The position numbers and the translations under genes are program-made. From Cryptosporidium bovis (taxonomy: Eukaryota; Apicomplexa; Conoidasida; Eucoccidiorida; Cryptosporidiidae): a stretch of DNA of 64,000 bases. The notes under the pieces were generated by a model. That model was not told the DNA's origin, did no database searches, and saw only the letters and a program-made list of their open reading frames with translations. Every line of letters begins with the position of its first letter. Position 1 is the first letter of the stretch. Positions 61,108 to 64,000 of the stretch are shown here, in pieces. The stretch spans positions 596,001 to 660,000 of the forward strand of contig VHIT02000028.1 of NCBI GenBank assembly GCA_009768925.2, in the 5' to 3' direction.

Positions 61108-63489
61108 TTAGTTACGTTGCATACTCATTTCTACACCAAACTTCCTTATAAAACTAGTAATAGAGATAGGCTTCCATAGTGAATCCTCGAATTTGTCATT
61201 TGATGCACTCTTCTCCAAAAAATAAATCACACCGTCGCCTATATAGAACAAATGCCTTAGCTTAGTATCTCTAATAGTGAAATAATCACTCATAACTTTA
61301 TTGCTCACTGTACAACCACTATTTTCAATGGAATATATACGCTTTCCATAAGTTATGTCCCTTCTGTTGCTTGGTTTCAGCACTAAGCCTGTCTCACTTG
61401 AAACCCACTCTAACAGTCCCAAAACAAACGAATCTTCCCAGTTTGACTGATTGTTATTGTTACTATTTTTAACTTTGCAACTTTTTTCCAAAGTAGTGTA
61501 GTTTATCCATTTATTTGTACTATTTTCATCATCATAAATGTGGTCTGAATAGTAATTAATGTAAAAATCGATCATCACGAGTCCCCTTGTTAAAAATACT
61601 TTTGTTCTGGATGAGATCATCACTCTTTTTGAAAATAAAGTCCTCCAATACTCGTACCAATTCAATATATCCCTAAATCTGGAATTAACATCATTTAAAT
61701 TACCGCATATGTGTTCAAATTTGTCCATATTACTGTTTCCATTTCTCTCTTCAGTTACAGATCCCACATCTTTAACAACATTGGAATCGAAATTACTCAT
61801 GTTAACATTGTAAATATGCTCATCCATATAACAATTATCGCTTTTACCTGTAATCCTAGCATTATATTCACTTTTCAAATTACTCAATTTTTCATTTAAA
61901 CATGCTAACCATTTAGGACCTATTACTTCAACGAACAGCTGAGACACTAAAAACCTATCAAGTAAGTTCTCTTTAAGCCATTCATCCAAGTAGTCAATAC
62001 TAAATAAATTTTGTAACTTGTAGTCTTTATTTATTGTTAAATTATTCTCCAAATAGGCACTCAATTTCGGATAAATTATAGACAATATCAAATATGTAAA
62101 CTCATTATTTGTCTCATCAGCGTATTCTATATGTTCACTCCCAGCATTAATATCTTCATCCGCGCTAATATTGTTTAATAAAATGTGATTTGATTCCAGT
62201 ACTGGTTTCCACATACTTAATAATGTTATTGGCCAGACTTCAGGTGGTTCCCATATATTCAATGCCGTTTCTATATGCTTAGACATTAATTTGGCTATAA
62301 AATAGCCAGAGCCGTGTTTGTGATAATATGGGAGCCAAGCGAACAACCACTTGTGTTCCAAAACATTCAATTCCTCATTACCTGTTTCATTAATTTTCAA
62401 TTGAAGTTTTTGTGATTGTTTCTTCCATATTACCTCCTCCAGTAATCTAGTCCTCACATATTCATCAGGAATAATATTATCCCAAATCTGTAATACACAA
62501 AGTCCAAAATTGGTTTCCTTCACTGGGTCCCAATAATACAAATAATAATTCTCCAAAGATTTACCTATTATTGTGATCACCAATTGTTCATAACAGTGTC
62601 TTGAATTATAGTCCACTTCTTCATCTGGCCTGTTGTTCTCAAATAATATAAACAATGTCTTTATAGATATCCACATGTTTGTTCCGTACTCAGGGTCATT
62701 TTTCAAGTTCCAGTTTTTTACATACATTTTATACAAAATGTCCTCTAATATATCTTTTATTATCTTACTGTATGGTAAATATGATTTTGAAGTGTCTATT
62801 GAAGAATTGTCCTTAAATCCAGAGAATATATCGTTTACCTCCTTAATCAATTCTTCCACTGCCTCACCAATGATACTTATTTTATTATACTCGCTTTTAT
62901 TTGAATTTATATTAATAACTTCTTTATCACTATTTTCTTCAAACAAACTTGTGAGCTCCTCACAATCGGATACACTTTCTATTTTATGGTTAAAATTAAT
63001 GAAACACTTATTCAATTTATTAGTTATTACATTCAAGTTTTCAAGTATTTCCTTTCTTCTCACTAAATTTTTTGTTGCCTCTTCTCTACTCTCTATTTCC
63101 GTCTCACATTCCCCTAGGGAAGCCTTCAAGTCATTTCTTCTTGCAATAATTTCATCTCTGAAAGACAGTATTAGTTCGAGTATCTCATCTAAAAAGCCTT
63201 CTTCTATCTCTATTTTTTTTCTCAAATTTAATTTCATTTTCTTGTCTTCCAATTTACTGTCCCCATTGTCTTCATTTAACTCAATCAACGAATTTACCTC
63301 GTCTGCCTTACACCTTCTTTCTGGTTGTACTCCTATGCTGTTTTTTCCACTCTTAATGACAATTGGTTCTGATATACCTGTACCATCCACTCCTAATCCT
63401 CCGCCTTTAAAACCCATCTTCCTTATTATTTCGAATCCTTTCCCATATTTATGTTGAAACTCCCCGTGAGAATTCTTTTTATCCTCCAT
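61108..63489 (-). CDS. TFIP11 / NTR1 spliceosome-disassembly factor (G-patch, GCFC)
   Basis: 793 residues. A G-patch lies at about 13-58 (YGKGFEIIRKMGFKGGGLG, then GISEPIVI). A coiled-coil region (95-175) precedes the GCFC domain (about 200-600), recognisable from WDPVKETNFGLCVLQIWDNIIP and KWLFAWLPYYHK. The C-terminal block (about 700-793) includes YTTLEK. TFIP11/NTR1 recruits and activates the DEAH helicase PRP43 through its G-patch to dismantle the intron-lariat spliceosome. Lacks the usual long acidic N-terminal extension before the G-patch. Intronless. Confidence 0.9.
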   Translation of the reverse strand: MEDKKNSHGEFQHKYGKGFEIIRKMGFKGGGLGVDGTGISEPIVIKSGKNSIGVQPERRCKADEVNSLIELNEDNGDSKLEDKKMKLNLRKKIEIEEGFLDEILELILSFRDEIIARRNDLKASLGECETEIESREEATKNLVRRKEILENLNVITNKLNKCFINFNHKIESVSDCEELTSLFEENSDKEVININSNKSEYNKISIIGEAVEELIKEVNDIFSGFKDNSSIDTSKSYLPYSKIIKDILEDILYKMYVKNWNLKNDPEYGTNMWISIKTLFILFENNRPDEEVDYNSRHCYEQLVITIIGKSLENYYLYYWDPVKETNFGLCVLQIWDNIIPDEYVRTRLLEEVIWKKQSQKLQLKINETGNEELNVLEHKWLFAWLPYYHKHGSGYFIAKLMSKHIETALNIWEPPEVWPITLLSMWKPVLESNHILLNNISADEDINAGSEHIEYADETNNEFTYLILSIIYPKLSAYLENNLTINKDYKLQNLFSIDYLDEWLKENLLDRFLVSQLFVEVIGPKWLACLNEKLSNLKSEYNARITGKSDNCYMDEHIYNVNMSNFDSNVVKDVGSVTEERNGNSNMDKFEHICGNLNDVNSRFRDILNWYEYWRTLFSKRVMISSRTKVFLTRGLVMIDFYINYYSDHIYDDENSTNKWINYTTLEKSCKVKNSNNNNQSNWEDSFVLGLLEWVSSETGLVLKPSNRRDITYGKRIYSIENSGCTVSNKVMSDYFTIRDTKLRHLFYIGDGVIYFLEKSASNDKFEDSLWKPISITSFIRKFGVEMSMQRN

Positions 63490-64000
63490 TTTAATGCCCT
63501 ATTTGTTATATTAAACGCTGTATATTTTCTGTTATAAAACCGAAATTACTATACAACCATTAACTCTATTTATTGTAATATTAACTACGTCATAGCTGCT
63601 TTTCCTTCCCTATACTTTTTTGTTCATCGAAATCGTCCTATATTTGAATTTTCTAATTCAAATGAAAAAATGTGTACGCTTATCTGCACTATCTTCCTGA
63701 AATCTCTCACATATACATATTCTAAAACTAATATCTAAATAAGAAGTGTAATATGGAAATCTAATTTGCCAAAAACCGGTCTACCATTTGAGATTTATTT
63801 GAAAACAATTCAAAAAAATAAAGGTAAAATACAGCGAGATGTGTAATTTAATGGGCGGATTTTTGTCCTATTTTAGAAAAGATAGTTTCATCCTCCCTAC
63901 TTATCTCAAAAGCTAGTGCCCTTGAAAGAAAATGTCTACCAGCAAATTACAAACAACACTACTGTAATCAAGAAAGGTGAAAGAAACAATGCAATAAAAA
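63490..64000. other. promoter side of TFIP11, window end
   Basis: 511 bp of AT-rich DNA with one GGGCGG (about 63852). No gene seen. Confidence 0.4.

Noticed and set aside
1-64000. Mobile element, virus, CRISPR array or rRNA
   Set aside because: No transposase, integrase, reverse-transcriptase or capsid frame, no long direct repeat array with unique spacers, and no rRNA-like sequence seen.

Overview
This 64 kb window is an AT-rich (roughly 70% A+T by eye), gene-dense piece of a nuclear genome from a unicellular eukaryote. The best fit is an apicomplexan, and within that group Cryptosporidium. The supporting signs are an alveolin-repeat inner membrane protein, an SF-assemblin, mostly intronless genes, the few introns short with GTAAG donors, intergenic TGCATGCA and TGGCGCCA motifs of the kind described for Cryptosporidium promoters, and asparagine- and serine-rich low-complexity inserts in long proteins. 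The genus is an inference; no sequence search was possible. I see no transposon, virus, CRISPR array, rRNA or prokaryotic operon.

Layout. 0-16 kb: the end of an ER-type EF-hand protein with a KDEL tail, a small AGTRAP-like membrane protein, an SF-assemblin, a secreted Asn-rich protein, an unrecognised 871-residue protein, an F-box/SNF2 ATPase and a TGL/SDP1-type patatin lipase. 16-34 kb: a multi-pass membrane protein, an XRCC3-like RAD51 paralogue (two exons), RPA2, the ribosome-export GTPase LSG1, a ribonuclease-kappa-like V-ATPase accessory protein, a two-exon coiled-coil protein, a protein with an inactive E2 (UEV-like) fold, cyclophilin A, a SAP-domain protein and TIM17. 34-43 kb: tRNA-Cys followed by a GC-rich hairpin, the alveolin, a 2.4 kb non-coding stretch with several inverted repeats, an Asn-rich orphan, TMEM230-like protein, tRNA-Phe and a small orphan. 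43-64 kb: a HELQ/POLQ-type helicase, a TMEM184/OST-alpha-like protein, a three-exon coiled-coil gene, a large orphan split into two reading frames at a perfect hairpin, a P5-type ATPase and the spliceosome-disassembly factor TFIP11/NTR1.

How the genes fit together. Genes stand alone on both strands, and there is no sign of polycistronic organisation. Several neighbours relate to DNA replication and repair (XRCC3-like, RPA2, HELQ-like). A TGGCGCCA palindrome sits 163 nt upstream of the XRCC3-like start and other E2F-like elements lie nearby, suggesting shared cell-cycle control. Two convergent gene pairs end only 14-16 nt apart.

Most worth checking: the tRNA-Cys/GC-hairpin transcription unit; the split 51.7-55.3 kb gene, where a 12-bp hairpin, a G5 run and a possible 53-nt intron coincide; the structured leader in front of the P5 ATPase; the dyad cluster in the 36.1-38.5 kb desert; and the P5 ATPase with an unusual M4 segment. 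Three gene models (XRCC3-like, the 26 kb gene and the 50 kb gene) were rebuilt across introns. Four starts that would otherwise be TTG were moved to the first ATG.
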